A stretch of 64,000 bases of DNA from Bifidobacterium asteroides DSM 20089 (GCF_002715865.1 NZ_CP017696.1:2046001-2110000); one strand, 5' to 3'. Shown: positions 1 to 9,399, numbered from the stretch's first letter. Notes: generated from the sequence alone by a model not told the origin. Numbers and translations: made by a program.

Positions 1-343
1 GGACGTGGAGAGCGTGGTCAACGCGCTCTGGGCCGGGGGAGCCGAGTCCATGAGGATCCAGGATCAGCGGGTTCTGCCCACCACGGCTGTGCGATGCGTG
101 GGCAATGTGTTGCTGCTGCACGGCCGAAAGTACTCGCCGCCATATAAGATTTCAGCCATAGGACCAGTCGATCGGATGACCAAGTCCCTGAATGCTTCGC
201 CATCCATCCGAATTTACAAGGAGTATGTGAATACGGTGGGTCTGGGTTGGGATGTCGAGTCTTCGGACAATCTGAGATTCCCTGAGACGACGGCTGTCCT
301 GCAGCCACTCCAGTACGCATCGCTAGATGAGAAGGCACGGTAA
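1..343 (+). CDS. DUF881-family protein, C-terminal part (truncated by window start)
   Basis: The reading frame is open from the left edge, so the true start lies outside the window; the first in-frame start-like codon (GTG at 5) is not taken as the real start. About 112 residues are visible, ending in a DUF881-like C-terminus with the pattern GNVLLLHGRKYSPPYKISAIG followed by a short beta-rich tail. DUF881 proteins are usually secreted or membrane-anchored actinobacterial proteins next to sortase and kinase genes. The stop codon (341-343) is directly followed by the sortase ATG, so the two are co-transcribed. Family assignment rests on the C-terminal pattern plus the neighbourhood; biochemical function is unknown. 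Confidence 0.7.
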   Translation, partial: DVESVVNALWAGGAESMRIQDQRVLPTTAVRCVGNVLLLHGRKYSPPYKISAIGPVDRMTKSLNASPSIRIYKEYVNTVGLGWDVESSDNLRFPETTAVLQPLQYASLDEKAR

Positions 344-1459
344 ATGACGACAGAGGACTCGGGAAACGAAAAGACGTCGGTCGATGAACCGGCGGATAAG
401 CGGCGAACCTGGCTGGTCGGCATTGCAGAAATCGTAGGGGAGCTGCTGATTACGCTGGCCGTCGTCTGCGCACTTTACGTGGTCTGGCAGCTCTGGTGGA
501 CCGGCGTGCAGTCCGAGCATCAGCAGTTGGAGGCCCGTGCCTCGACCTCCTGGAGCAATCCGGGATCCGGTGACTCCCGCAAGGTAGCCAAGCCTCAGAA
601 AGGGGCGCCGCCTGTGCAGCCCAAGCAGGCCTCCGAGGGTGAACTGATGGCCCAGGCCTACATTCCTCGTTTTGGACAGAATTGGGAGCGCAACGTAGTT
701 CAGGGCACATCGCCCCGGGAGCTGGCTTACGCGGGACTGGGACACTACCCCAATACGCAAATGCCGGGCGAGATAGGCAACGTAGCCCTGGCCGGACACC
801 GTGCCGGTTATGGTGAGCCGCTGGGTCATGTGGATGAGCTACGGGTAGGCGATGCCATCGTTTTGCGCACCAAGGATTACTGGTACGTCTACCACTACAC
901 CCGCTACAAGATCGTCGCTGCCGACGAGGTCAGCGTTATCGCTCCCAACCCTTATTCGCCCAACGAGTCTCCTGATCGGCCCATGATCACGCTGACCACC
1001 TGTGAGCCCAAGTACACCACGGCCACCCACCGCTGGATAAGCTGGGGCGAATTCGGCTACTGGGCCAAGGTGTCCGACGGAGTGCCCAAGGAGCTTTTGG
1101 GTGACCGAGGCGGCAAAGTGGCCTTTGCGGACGACAAGGGCTCCGTCGTGGCCAAGCTGGGTTCTCTGCAGCCGATCTTCATGGTTTTGGTAGCAGCCTA
1201 TCTGATCATCTACCTGGCGGCCCTGGCTGCCTGGCGTTATCCCTTGCTGCGGCAGATTCGCAAGGGCGAGAAGCCCCAGCCCATGATCAGCCTCTATGGC
1301 TGGCTGCTGCGGCACCAGTCCGGTATAGCGCCGATCCGCTGGCTTCTGCTGATTCTGCTCCTGTTGGCTCTGGCCTGTGCCCTGATGGAATGGGGCTTCC
1401 CATGGCTGGCCAGTAACGTGCCCATGCTCAGACAGATGTCCAACTACTCCACCTTCTGA
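344..1459 (+). CDS. Class E-like sortase
   Basis: Membrane transpeptidase that cleaves a C-terminal sorting signal and attaches surface proteins to the cell wall. The 371-residue protein has an N-terminal membrane segment (about 28-50), a proline- and glutamine-rich linker, and a sortase fold (about 105-245) with catalytic His152 (in NVALAGHRAG), Cys220 in the TLTTC motif, and Arg230 (in THRW). The TLTTC form and the actinobacterial context point to class E, whose members are known to prefer LAxTG signals. Two further hydrophobic segments lie at the C-terminus (about 270-297 and 328-350). It starts immediately after the DUF881 stop. A protein with an LAQTG signal is encoded at 10861-11729, a candidate substrate. 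Catalytic residues are seen directly; the class and the substrate pairing are inferred. Confidence 0.9.
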   Translation: MTTEDSGNEKTSVDEPADKRRTWLVGIAEIVGELLITLAVVCALYVVWQLWWTGVQSEHQQLEARASTSWSNPGSGDSRKVAKPQKGAPPVQPKQASEGELMAQAYIPRFGQNWERNVVQGTSPRELAYAGLGHYPNTQMPGEIGNVALAGHRAGYGEPLGHVDELRVGDAIVLRTKDYWYVYHYTRYKIVAADEVSVIAPNPYSPNESPDRPMITLTTCEPKYTTATHRWISWGEFGYWAKVSDGVPKELLGDRGGKVAFADDKGSVVAKLGSLQPIFMVLVAAYLIIYLAALAAWRYPLLRQIRKGEKPQPMISLYGWLLRHQSGIAPIRWLLLILLLLALACALMEWGFPWLASNVPMLRQMSNYSTF

Positions 1460-1475
1460 CCTAGGCGGCATGGAA

Positions 1476-1523
1476 AAGCGGCGGGACCGCGGAATCCAAT
1501 GCGATTCTGCGGCCCCGCCGCTT
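1476..1523 (+). terminator. Strong hairpin downstream of the sortase gene
   Basis: Near-perfect inverted repeat: AAGCGGCGGG at 1476-1485 pairs with CCCGCCGCTT at 1514-1523, and the inner CCGC/GCGG and GGAATC/GATTC parts also pair with only two mismatches. It begins 17 bp after the sortase stop. There is no long T tract, but stem length and position support a terminator or transcript-stabilising hairpin. Confidence 0.65.
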
Positions 1524-1657
1524 ATTGGTGTCATGCATTGCTGACCGCCAGAAGCAATTGCCCGAGGTTTACCCAAGACTCTTCTGCGGTCATGGTCTGG
1601 TAGATGCCGCTATGTTCACCCCGTATTAACTCTGACCGGTCCTATATGACCAACGAT

Positions 1658-1692
1658 ATGGCTCGGCGGCAAGACTTTGGCCGCCGAGCCAT
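1658..1692 (-). terminator. Hairpin terminator downstream of pknB
   Basis: A perfect 13-bp stem (ATGGCTCGGCGGC at 1658-1670 with its complement at 1680-1692) encloses a 9-nt loop. It lies 4 bp beyond the pknB stop codon on the minus strand, so it is the likely end of the fhaA-to-pknB transcript. The 130 bp between it and the sortase hairpin hold no gene that I can see. Confidence 0.7.
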
Positions 1693-1696
1693 GGGG

Positions 1697-3859
1697 TCAG
1701 TTGCTGGAGCTTACGGTGGTCACCGTGATGGGGGTGCTGTCGTCCACCCTGCTGCCGGCCCCAGGACTGACCGCGGTCACCTTGTCCGTGTCCTTGCCGA
1801 TGGAGGTCACCCTGTCGGCGCTGACACCGCTGTTGGTCAGCTTCTGCCGGTAGCTGCCCAAGGTCTCGCCCTGGGAGAAGGGCGGGATGCGGATGGCCGT
1901 GGTCAGGGTGATGGTGTCCTTGGACTTGTCGAAGGAGGAACCTGAGGTGGGATCCTGGCCGGTTACTTCGGCGTTGTCGTTATTGGGGCCGTTGACCGTG
2001 ATGTTGACCCCCTGGCCCAGGTTGCGTTTGGCCTCGCCCAGGGTCATGCCGATGTAGTTGCTCAGCTGCATGCCGTTGCTGACGGTGACCGTGATCATGG
2101 CTCCCTGCTGGATGGAGGACCCGGCGGCCGGATCGGTGCTGATCACCATATCCTTGGCCACTGTGTTGGAGGCCTGCTCGCGGATGGTGATGTTGAAGTG
2201 CAGGTTCTGCAGAATCTTGGTCGCGTCGTCCTTGGTCTTGCCAGACAGATCGGGCACCTTGGTCATACCCGAGGAGATGTAGATCAGGATGCTGGTCCCC
2301 TTGGCCACGCTTTGGCCTGCAGCGGGATCCGTGCGGGTCACATGGTCCTTGGGTACATCCTGGCTATCTTCCACTGATGCAGCGGGAGAGACCTTGAATC
2401 CGGCCTTCTCCAGGGCTCTGCGGGCCTCCTGCTGGGTCTTGCCCTTGACATCGGGGATGGCCGAGTCCTTGGGCCCGGAGGAGAACCAGACGGTCACTGT
2501 GGAGCCCTTGGGAGCCATGCTTCCGCCCTTGGGGCTCTGCTTGGTGAAGGTCCCCTTGGGCTCGGCCGAGTCGTTGTCTTCCTTCTCCTGGTATTGGAAG
2601 CCTGCGGCGGTGACCTTCTCACGGGCGAGGATCCGCGACATCTGCGCGTTGATGGTGGGTACCTCGGCCATCGGATGACGGTTTCGGCTTAGGACGTTCC
2701 ACGCGCCCAATCCAGCAAGCAATAGGACCAAAGCCGTCACGATGGCGCCGATGATGATCTGCTTGCGCCGTTTGGACTTCTTCTGGGCCGCCCTGGTGGT
2801 CGTGCGCTCAGCCGTGGCTAGATCGGTGGCGGCGGCCGGATTGAGCGGGTCCTGAACAGGGTTGAAGGCCTGGGTGGCGGCCGTCTCCTCTTCGGTCAGC
2901 GGCAGGGTTGCCGTTTCGGTGCCCTGCTCGGCATCCTTGCGGGCCTTGACGTTGGCCAGGTCGGTCAGCGGGTTGAAGGCGGCAGCTACCGGGGTTCCGC
3001 CGTTCATGAAGGCCAGGATGTCGCTCTTGAAGGCGGCGGCCGTGGCGTACCGGTTCTGGCGGTCCTTGGCCATGGCCTTGGCGCAGATGGAATCCCACAT
3101 CTTCGGCAGGCCGGGCACGATGGTGCTGGGTGGGGTGGCCACCTCGGTGACGTGCTGGTAGGCGATGGCCACGGCCGAATCCCCGTTGAAGGGCGGCCGC
3201 CCGGTCAGCATCTCGTAGAGGACGCAGCCGGCCGAATAGAGGTCGGAGCGCATGTCCACGCTCTCGCCGCGGGCCTGTTCAGGGCTCAGGTACTGGGCCG
3301 TGCCCACCACACCCTGGGACTGGGTCATCGTGGCGGCCGAATCGTCCATGGCCCTGGCGATGCCGAAGTCCATGACCTTGACGATGCCCTGCTCCGAGAT
3401 CATGATGTTGCCGGGCTTGATGTCCCGGTGGATGACGCCCATGTGGTGGGAGTAGTCCAGAGCGCTCAGCATGCCCAGCATGACCTGCTCGCTGTCGCGC
3501 TGGCTCAGAGCACCGTTCTCCTTGAGGATGGACCTCAGAGTCTGTCCCTTGACGTACTCCATGACCAGGTAGGGCACCCGCTCATGGTTGCCCTGGTCGT
3601 CGGTCAGTATCTCCTCGCCCGAGTCATAGATGGAGACGATGTTGGGGTTGTTGAGCAGGGCGACCGAGTGAGCCTCCCGCCGGAACCGCGATAGGAAGAC
3701 CTCGTCGTTGGCCAGATCGGAACGCATGATCTTGACCGCGACCGTCCTTCCAAGACGCGTGTCCACAGCCTTGTGGACCTCGGCCATGCCACCGCGTCCG
3801 ATCAGCTGTCCCAGACGGTAGCGTCCGTCCGCTAGGGATGGCGGCAGTGTGATGCTCAT
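1697..3859 (-). CDS. pknB: PASTA-domain Ser/Thr protein kinase PknB
   Basis: Membrane receptor kinase that senses peptidoglycan fragments and phosphorylates division and cell-wall proteins. The 720-residue protein has a kinase domain (about 14-280) with GRGGMAEV glycine loop, VAVK lysine 43, HRDIKPGN (catalytic Asp146) and DFG (164-166). An acidic juxtamembrane linker follows, then one transmembrane helix (about 367-389), and an extracellular part of four clear PASTA repeats plus a degenerate fifth. The ATG overlaps the pknA stop by 4 nt (ATGA at 3856-3859), so the two kinases are translationally coupled. It is the last gene of the operon. Length and order match actinobacterial PknB. Confidence 0.96.
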   Translation of the reverse strand: MSITLPPSLADGRYRLGQLIGRGGMAEVHKAVDTRLGRTVAVKIMRSDLANDEVFLSRFRREAHSVALLNNPNIVSIYDSGEEILTDDQGNHERVPYLVMEYVKGQTLRSILKENGALSQRDSEQVMLGMLSALDYSHHMGVIHRDIKPGNIMISEQGIVKVMDFGIARAMDDSAATMTQSQGVVGTAQYLSPEQARGESVDMRSDLYSAGCVLYEMLTGRPPFNGDSAVAIAYQHVTEVATPPSTIVPGLPKMWDSICAKAMAKDRQNRYATAAAFKSDILAFMNGGTPVAAAFNPLTDLANVKARKDAEQGTETATLPLTEEETAATQAFNPVQDPLNPAAATDLATAERTTTRAAQKKSKRRKQIIIGAIVTALVLLLAGLGAWNVLSRNRHPMAEVPTINAQMSRILAREKVTAAGFQYQEKEDNDSAEPKGTFTKQSPKGGSMAPKGSTVTVWFSSGPKDSAIPDVKGKTQQEARRALEKAGFKVSPAASVEDSQDVPKDHVTRTDPAAGQSVAKGTSILIYISSGMTKVPDLSGKTKDDATKILQNLHFNITIREQASNTVAKDMVISTDPAAGSSIQQGAMITVTVSNGMQLSNYIGMTLGEAKRNLGQGVNITVNGPNNDNAEVTGQDPTSGSSFDKSKDTITLTTAIRIPPFSQGETLGSYRQKLTNSGVSADRVTSIGKDTDKVTAVSPGAGSRVDDSTPITVTTVSSSN

Positions 3860-4848
3860 AGGGTATCCCCTCCGTTCGTCGCTTCAAGGCCGCGCTGTGC
3901 GCTTCCTCCTCCATAGTGCCCCCAGAAGGGCCTGAAGATGTCTTTTGCCGCGTGTGGCCTGCTCATAATGCGTCGAGGCATGGGTGCGCGCGGGTCGATG
4001 ACCTCCGTCTCGCCCAGCTGCTGGTCCAGCAGCCGCTGTTCGATCCTGGCCAGGGTGTGCGAGACTACCAGGGCATTCGCCGGGCGGTCTCGCGGATCCT
4101 TGGCCAGCATGGACATGACGAAGTTCATGAGTTGGTTGTCCACCGAGTCGGGCAGTGGCGGCACAGGGTCGTTGACGTGTGCTGCGGCGATGTCCACCGG
4201 GGTGGCGCCGGTGAAGGGCCGGTGCCCGCAGAGCCCCTCGTAGGCCACCACGCCCAGGGAGTAGATGTCGGACTGGGGGGTGGCCTGGAGACCCTGGGCC
4301 TGCTCGGGCGAGATGTACTGGGCCGTGCCCACCACCATGCCGTCCTGGGTGATCTGCCCCTGGTTGGTGGAGTAGGAGACGCCGAAATCGGTGATCTTGA
4401 CCTCGCCGGTGTCGGAGACCATGATGTTGGCCGGCTTGACGTCCCGGTGGATGACCCCGTGGGAGTGGGCCACGTAGAGCCCTCGTGCCGTCTGTATCAG
4501 GATGGGCAGCAGCTCGATGGGGTCCAGGGCACCCCGTTCCCTGTAGATGTCTGCCAGGGATTGGCTGGGAACGTACTCCATGATCAGGAAGCCGATGCCG
4601 TCGTGCTCGTAGTATTCGAAGAGGGCGGCGATGTTGGGGTGGGCCAGGTTGGCGGAATTGTGCGCCTCGGCCCGCAGCCGCAGCAGCTTGGACTCCTCGT
4701 TGGTCAGATCCTCGCGCAGGGCCTTGATGGCCACAACTCGTCCCAGTTCGATGTCATAGCCCTTCCAGACTTCGCCCATGCCCCCTTGGGCCAGGCGACG
4801 GTCCAGACGGTACCGTCTATGGATGAGCTGTCCTTGTACCAGTTTCAC
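3856..4848 (-). CDS. pknA: Ser/Thr protein kinase PknA
   Basis: Kinase partner of PknB in control of cell shape and division. The start chosen is GTG at 4848, which overlaps the pbpA stop as GTGA; the longer frame upstream would lie wholly inside pbpA. The 330-residue product starts VKLVQGQLIHRRYRL and has the glycine loop AQGGMGEVWKG, VAIK lysine, HRDVKPANIMV and DFGVS. After the kinase domain only about 60 hydrophilic residues remain and I see no transmembrane helix, unlike the longer membrane-anchored PknA of mycobacteria, so this one is probably cytosolic or tethered through partners. It sits between pbpA and pknB with overlaps at both ends. Confidence 0.94.
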   Translation of the reverse strand: MKLVQGQLIHRRYRLDRRLAQGGMGEVWKGYDIELGRVVAIKALREDLTNEESKLLRLRAEAHNSANLAHPNIAALFEYYEHDGIGFLIMEYVPSQSLADIYRERGALDPIELLPILIQTARGLYVAHSHGVIHRDVKPANIMVSDTGEVKITDFGVSYSTNQGQITQDGMVVGTAQYISPEQAQGLQATPQSDIYSLGVVAYEGLCGHRPFTGATPVDIAAAHVNDPVPPLPDSVDNQLMNFVMSMLAKDPRDRPANALVVSHTLARIEQRLLDQQLGETEVIDPRAPMPRRIMSRPHAAKDIFRPFWGHYGGGSAQRGLEATNGGDTL

Positions 4849-6308
4849 TTGGCAGCCTCCTGCATGATGCGTTTCATGATTGGCCCGGCAATGTCTATGC
4901 CATAGGAGGAGATTCCATGCACCACGACGGCTACGGCTACCTTGGGTTTGTCGGCCGGAGCGAATCCTACCATCCACCCATCATTTGCCGTATTGCCCGT
5001 GCCGATCTGGGCTGTGCCGGACTTGGAGGCCACCTGCACTCCTGGAATCTCAAGCTCCGGGTAGCTCTTGGTGGTCACTGCCTCCATCATGGTGGTCAGG
5101 GCCTTGGCGGTGTCCGATGAGAAGGCCTGTGAGTAGACCGAGGGCGTTGTCTCACTGATGACGCTGAGGTCACTGGAGCGCACCCGGTCCACCAGGGTCG
5201 GTTGCATGAGCTTGCCGCCGTTGGCCACGGCGGCGACCGTCATGGCAGCCTGGAGTGGGGTGGATAGGGTGTCCCCCTGGCCGATGGAAGCTAGGGCGAT
5301 CCGGTCCTGGGACTGGTCCTCGGGGAATTTGGAGGCCACGGCCTTCATGGGCCGTCCTGTGGAGGTGGTCCCGTCCAGGGTGATGGTGGAGCCGTAGCCG
5401 AACTTGCGGGCCTGCGCTGCCAGCGTCTTGCCGCCGAGAGTGACCCCTAGCTGGGAGAAGGCCGTGTTGGATGAGTAGGCCAGGGCATTCTCCAGGCTGA
5501 TCTTCCCGTTGACCCCGCCGGCCGCTGTAGTGGTGTTGGTCAGATTGTAGTTGGTGCCAGGCAGTGTGTATGAGGCCCCGGCCGGCAGTTGGCTATCGGG
5601 GTGATACTGGCCGGACTCCAGGGCGGCGGCGGCCACAACCACCTTGAAGGTGGACCCGGGCGGATACAGCTGCGAGGTGGCCCGGTTGAGCATGGGGTTG
5701 TCGGAACGGGAGGCCAGCTTCTGGTAGGCCTGGGAGGCATCGCCGCTGTCGTGGGCGGTCAGGTCTTCGGGGTTGTAGCTCGGTGTGCTGACCATGGTCA
5801 GGATGCGGCCTGTGGAGGGCTCGATGGCCACCACCGAACCGGACAGGTTGCCCAGCATGGCGTAGGCGGCCTCCTGCATCTGGGGATTGATGGAGGTCTC
5901 GATGGATGCGCCCTTGTTCTGTGTGCCGGTGAAGAGGGACTTGAGCCGGTCCATCCAAAGACTGTCCGATTGGCCGCTCAGCAGGCGGTCGCGCGAAGCT
6001 TCGATTCCCCGGTCTGCCGGGCTGGTGATGGAGTAATAGCCGGTGATGGGTGCGTAGACGGGCCCCTTGTGGTAGTGCCGCTGGTACTGGAAGGAGTCGT
6101 TGATGGGGTCGGACTGGGCCATGACGGCACCGTCCGATGTCAGGATGGCCCCCCTGGGCGCCGCATACTCGTGGTAGAGGGCGCGCAGATTGCGGGGGTC
6201 CGAGTTAAGGCTGCCCGCCCGGATCACCATGATGATGGAACTGGAAAGCCCCAGGATGACGAAGAGGACGATGACGGCGTTGAAGAGTTGGCGCAGGGCC
6301 TTGTTCAC
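4845..6308 (-). CDS. pbpA: Class B penicillin-binding protein PbpA
   Basis: Peptidoglycan transpeptidase that works with a RodA/FtsW glycosyltransferase. The 487-residue protein has a single N-terminal membrane anchor (about 8-30), a short dimerisation domain, and a transpeptidase domain with all three active-site motifs: S219-T-F-K222, S279-S-N281 and K429-S-G431. The compact N-terminal region and the position next to rodA and pknA identify the PbpA type rather than FtsI. The start overlaps the rodA stop by 4 nt and the stop overlaps the pknA GTG. In actinobacteria this protein is a known target of the adjacent kinases. Confidence 0.95.
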   Translation of the reverse strand: MNKALRQLFNAVIVLFVILGLSSSIIMVIRAGSLNSDPRNLRALYHEYAAPRGAILTSDGAVMAQSDPINDSFQYQRHYHKGPVYAPITGYYSITSPADRGIEASRDRLLSGQSDSLWMDRLKSLFTGTQNKGASIETSINPQMQEAAYAMLGNLSGSVVAIEPSTGRILTMVSTPSYNPEDLTAHDSGDASQAYQKLASRSDNPMLNRATSQLYPPGSTFKVVVAAAALESGQYHPDSQLPAGASYTLPGTNYNLTNTTTAAGGVNGKISLENALAYSSNTAFSQLGVTLGGKTLAAQARKFGYGSTITLDGTTSTGRPMKAVASKFPEDQSQDRIALASIGQGDTLSTPLQAAMTVAAVANGGKLMQPTLVDRVRSSDLSVISETTPSVYSQAFSSDTAKALTTMMEAVTTKSYPELEIPGVQVASKSGTAQIGTGNTANDGWMVGFAPADKPKVAVAVVVHGISSYGIDIAGPIMKRIMQEAAK

Positions 6309-7828
6309 TGTCCACCTCCTCGAACTTGGCGGACGGGGATGCGACCGGTGGCTGGCAGATCGGTCTCCTCATCCTGGTCGGTTGGCTCGATCGGCCCGGC
6401 ATGACGACCATGGGGCTCTTCGGAGTCCGAGTCGTCCTGTTCGTTGCGTTTGCTGGTTTCCTGCTGGCGCAACACGGCCAAGGCCTCGTACTTGAAGGTG
6501 TCCGAGCTGACCTCCGGCGCAGGCTTGTTGGCCGCGTTGGAGATGATGATCAGCAGGACGGCCAGGATGCAGTTGGCCACCAGGCTGGAGCCACCCGCCG
6601 CCATGTAGGGCATGGTCAGGCCGGTCAGGGGAATGACCAGGGTGATGCCGCCCACCACCGTGAAGACCTGGAAGGCCATGGTGAAGACCAGACCGGAGGC
6701 CAGAAGCTTGCCGAAGCCGTCCTTGATCTTCATGGCCGTGATCATGCCCGAGGCCACGATGACCAGGTAGAGGGCCAGGACCACCAGCAGGCCGCTCAGC
6801 CCCAGCTCCTCGCCCACCGATGTATAGATGAAGTCGGAGTTGGCCAGGGGGGTGATCCAGGGGCGTCCCTGGCCCAGGCCGGTGCCGGTCAACCCGCCGG
6901 CGGCCAGGCCGAAGATGCCGCGCACCAGCTGGCCGGATCCGCCGAAGGCCTTGCTGAACTCAGCATCGCTGAAGGGGTGCAGCCAGGCGTCCACACGGGC
7001 ACCCACGTGGGCGAAGATCATGGATGCCGCCACAGCCCCGATGACGAAGAAGACCGAGCCGATGGCAATCCAGCTGGTGCGGCCGGTGGCCACATAGAGC
7101 ATGGACACGAACATAGCGAAGTACATCAGCGAGGTGCCCAGATCATGCTGGATGACCAGGACGGCCAGCGAAATAAGCCAGACGATGATGATGGGGCCAA
7201 AGTCCTTGATTCGGGGCATCCGCATGCCCAGGACTTTCTTGCCGCCCACGGCCAGCTGGTCCCGATGGTCGAATAGGTAGGCGGCGAAGAAGAAAGCCAG
7301 GAAGAGTTTGGCGAATTCGCCGGGTTGCAGGGTGTGCGACCCCACGCCTATCCAGATGCGGGCACCGCCGATTTCACGGCCGATGCCGGGCAGCATGGGC
7401 GAAAGAAGCAGGACCAGGCCCACTACCATGCTTACATAGGAGAAGCGGCGCAGCAGCCTGTAGTCCCGGAGCAGCACCACCAGCAGTCCACACAGGACCA
7501 GGGCCAGACACAGCCAGATCAGCTGGGTGAAGCCCACCCGTGTGGGCTGGCCGATTTGGGCGTTGCGCAGATCTATGCGGGTGATCAGGGTGATTCCCAG
7601 TGAACTCAGGATGACGATGCCGGGCAGGATGGCCTGGCTGCCGTAAGGCTGAAAAATCTCCAGCAGGACCCAGAGGGCGATGAAGAGGGCGGCTGTGACT
7701 GCCAACAGGGCGGCATAATCCTTGGGGAAGTGGCCCGCCACACGGGCGAACATCTGGAAGAAGCAGATGAACCCCACCAGCAGGGAGAAGAGCAGAAGGC
7801 CTATGCGGCGCAGACGGGTGATGATCAT
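6305..7828 (-). CDS. rodA: RodA/FtsW-type SEDS peptidoglycan polymerase
   Basis: Multi-pass membrane glycosyltransferase that polymerises lipid II, paired with the class B PBP encoded next. The 507-residue protein has about ten to twelve hydrophobic segments and SEDS patterns such as QPGEFAKLFLAFF, HDLGTSLMYF and VGEELGLSGLL. The C-terminal 65 residues are a charged cytosolic tail rich in Asp, Glu and Gln, a likely phosphorylation or FHA docking region (inference). It overlaps both neighbours by 4 nt (pstP upstream, pbpA downstream), so four consecutive genes here are translationally coupled. Confidence 0.94.
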   Translation of the reverse strand: MIITRLRRIGLLLFSLLVGFICFFQMFARVAGHFPKDYAALLAVTAALFIALWVLLEIFQPYGSQAILPGIVILSSLGITLITRIDLRNAQIGQPTRVGFTQLIWLCLALVLCGLLVVLLRDYRLLRRFSYVSMVVGLVLLLSPMLPGIGREIGGARIWIGVGSHTLQPGEFAKLFLAFFFAAYLFDHRDQLAVGGKKVLGMRMPRIKDFGPIIIVWLISLAVLVIQHDLGTSLMYFAMFVSMLYVATGRTSWIAIGSVFFVIGAVAASMIFAHVGARVDAWLHPFSDAEFSKAFGGSGQLVRGIFGLAAGGLTGTGLGQGRPWITPLANSDFIYTSVGEELGLSGLLVVLALYLVIVASGMITAMKIKDGFGKLLASGLVFTMAFQVFTVVGGITLVIPLTGLTMPYMAAGGSSLVANCILAVLLIIISNAANKPAPEVSSDTFKYEALAVLRQQETSKRNEQDDSDSEEPHGRHAGPIEPTDQDEETDLPATGRIPVRQVRGGGQ

Positions 7829-9399
7829 GACTTCTGCCGCCCGCCCTGATCGGTTTCCGACGGTGAGGGCGAGGCTGAGGGAGAAGCCGATGTCTGGTCG
7901 GACTCGTCCTTGGCCTCTTTGGCGTGCTCGCGTTTGAGGCCGCCGGCCTCCTTGCGAATCAGACGGGCGTGCTCCTTGGCGTCGTCCATGCTGGAGACGG
8001 TGATGCCCTCTTCCAGCTGGTCACGCCAGGACTGGGGCAGACCCTTGACGGCGATGTCCGTGGTCTGCACCGGGTGGGACAGCGAGAGGGCGAAGGCCTT
8101 GGTGGGCACGCCCTGGTAGATGACAACTCGGCCCTGGTCCGTGCCCAGGTAGTACTGTTCCTGGCTCCAGCGGTAGGCAGCCGCCGTGCCTCCGGCCAGG
8201 GCAAGGATTACCAGCGTGATGATGCCGGCCAGGATCAGCCGAATCCGCCGGTGCCTTGAGCGCTGACGCTTGCGCTGCTCCAGGTGCTCCTTGTGGATGG
8301 CGTCGGCTACGTCCGGGTCGTAGGGGTCGGCAGAGTCCGAGCCGTCCTTCTTGTGGACGACGGGGATCTCGCTGGTGTCGGGCACATGTCGTTCGCCGCT
8401 CTCTTCGCGTGCAGCCGAGGGTTGGGCGGTGCGGACATCGTCATCCTCGTCCTCCTGCTTGCCGGCATCCCGGTCCTGGGCCAGGTCGGCGGCCCGCTTG
8501 GCGGGGGATTCCCGGGACTCGTCGCGTAGGCGCGGTGCGGCCGCTACTGGCTCATCCAGAATGTCGGCCAGGGCCTCCAGGTTGGAGCTGGCTGCGCCAC
8601 CGACCAAGGGGGTCTGATGGGGCAGATCGAAGGCATCGGCGTCCAGGGCCAGCGTGGCATCGGCGATGACCACGGTCACGTTGTCGGTGCTGCCGGCCTT
8701 CAGGGCGAAAGTGACCAGCTGCTGGGCGCACTCTGCCTGGTCCGAGACAGAGGACAGCACTTCGGCGATGGTCGAGTCCTCCAGAACGCCGCAGAGGCCG
8801 TCCGAGCAGATCATCCAGCGGTCTGCGGGCAGGGCCTTGGAGATGGAGATGTCCGGACGGGGGTCGATGTCGAAGTCCCCCAGGACCCGCATGACCACGT
8901 TGCGCTGAGGGTGGTTGCGGGCTTCTGCCGGGGAGATGCGGCCGGTGTCGATCAGGTGCTGCACGTAGGAGTGGTCCTGGGTCATCCGGATCAACTTGCC
9001 TTCCCGCAGCAGGTAGCCTCGGGAGTCCCCGATATGGGCCAGCACCCAGGAGTCGTCGGCCAGAGCCAGGGCCGTGACCGTGGTGCCCATGCCTGACAGG
9101 CGGTGTTCGCGCTTGGCCTTGCCCACGATGGCGTCATGGGCCGCGATGACCGAAGTCTCCATCATCCGGGCCAGGGATTGCACGTCCTGTTCCCGGTCGT
9201 CGCGTTCGATGTGGGCCAGGGATCGGATGGCTATGGTCGAGGCTGTATCCCCGCCTGCGTGGCCGCCCATGCCGTCGCACATGGCCACCAGGCGCTCGCC
9301 GGCGAAGGCAGAATCCTGGTTGTTGCTGCGCACGTACCCCACGTCTGAAACCGCCGTGGAGTAGAGGAACAGCTTTTTACTCGCATCGTTCCTGGTCAT
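7825..9399 (-). CDS. pstP: PP2C-type Ser/Thr phosphatase PstP
   Basis: Metal-dependent phosphatase that reverses phosphorylation by PknA and PknB. The 524-residue protein has a PP2C domain (about 10-245) with metal-binding and core motifs RSNNQDSAF, CDGMGGHAGGD, HIGDSRGYL, CSDGL and DNVTVVIAD. A long acidic disordered linker follows, then one membrane helix near residue 390-410 (LILAGIITLVILALAGG) and an external domain of about 110 residues ending in a Ser/Pro-rich tail. It lies 6 bp after fhaB and overlaps rodA by 4 nt. Confidence 0.95.
   Translation of the reverse strand: MTRNDASKKLFLYSTAVSDVGYVRSNNQDSAFAGERLVAMCDGMGGHAGGDTASTIAIRSLAHIERDDREQDVQSLARMMETSVIAAHDAIVGKAKREHRLSGMGTTVTALALADDSWVLAHIGDSRGYLLREGKLIRMTQDHSYVQHLIDTGRISPAEARNHPQRNVVMRVLGDFDIDPRPDISISKALPADRWMICSDGLCGVLEDSTIAEVLSSVSDQAECAQQLVTFALKAGSTDNVTVVIADATLALDADAFDLPHQTPLVGGAASSNLEALADILDEPVAAAPRLRDESRESPAKRAADLAQDRDAGKQEDEDDDVRTAQPSAAREESGERHVPDTSEIPVVHKKDGSDSADPYDPDVADAIHKEHLEQRKRQRSRHRRIRLILAGIITLVILALAGGTAAAYRWSQEQYYLGTDQGRVVIYQGVPTKAFALSLSHPVQTTDIAVKGLPQSWRDQLEEGITVSSMDDAKEHARLIRKEAGGLKREHAKEAKDESDQTSASPSASPSPSETDQGGRQKS

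Noticed and set aside
5589-6404. Plus-strand frame of 271 codons opposite pbpA
   Set aside because: Antisense to PbpA motifs; translation is Gly/Val-rich without structure.
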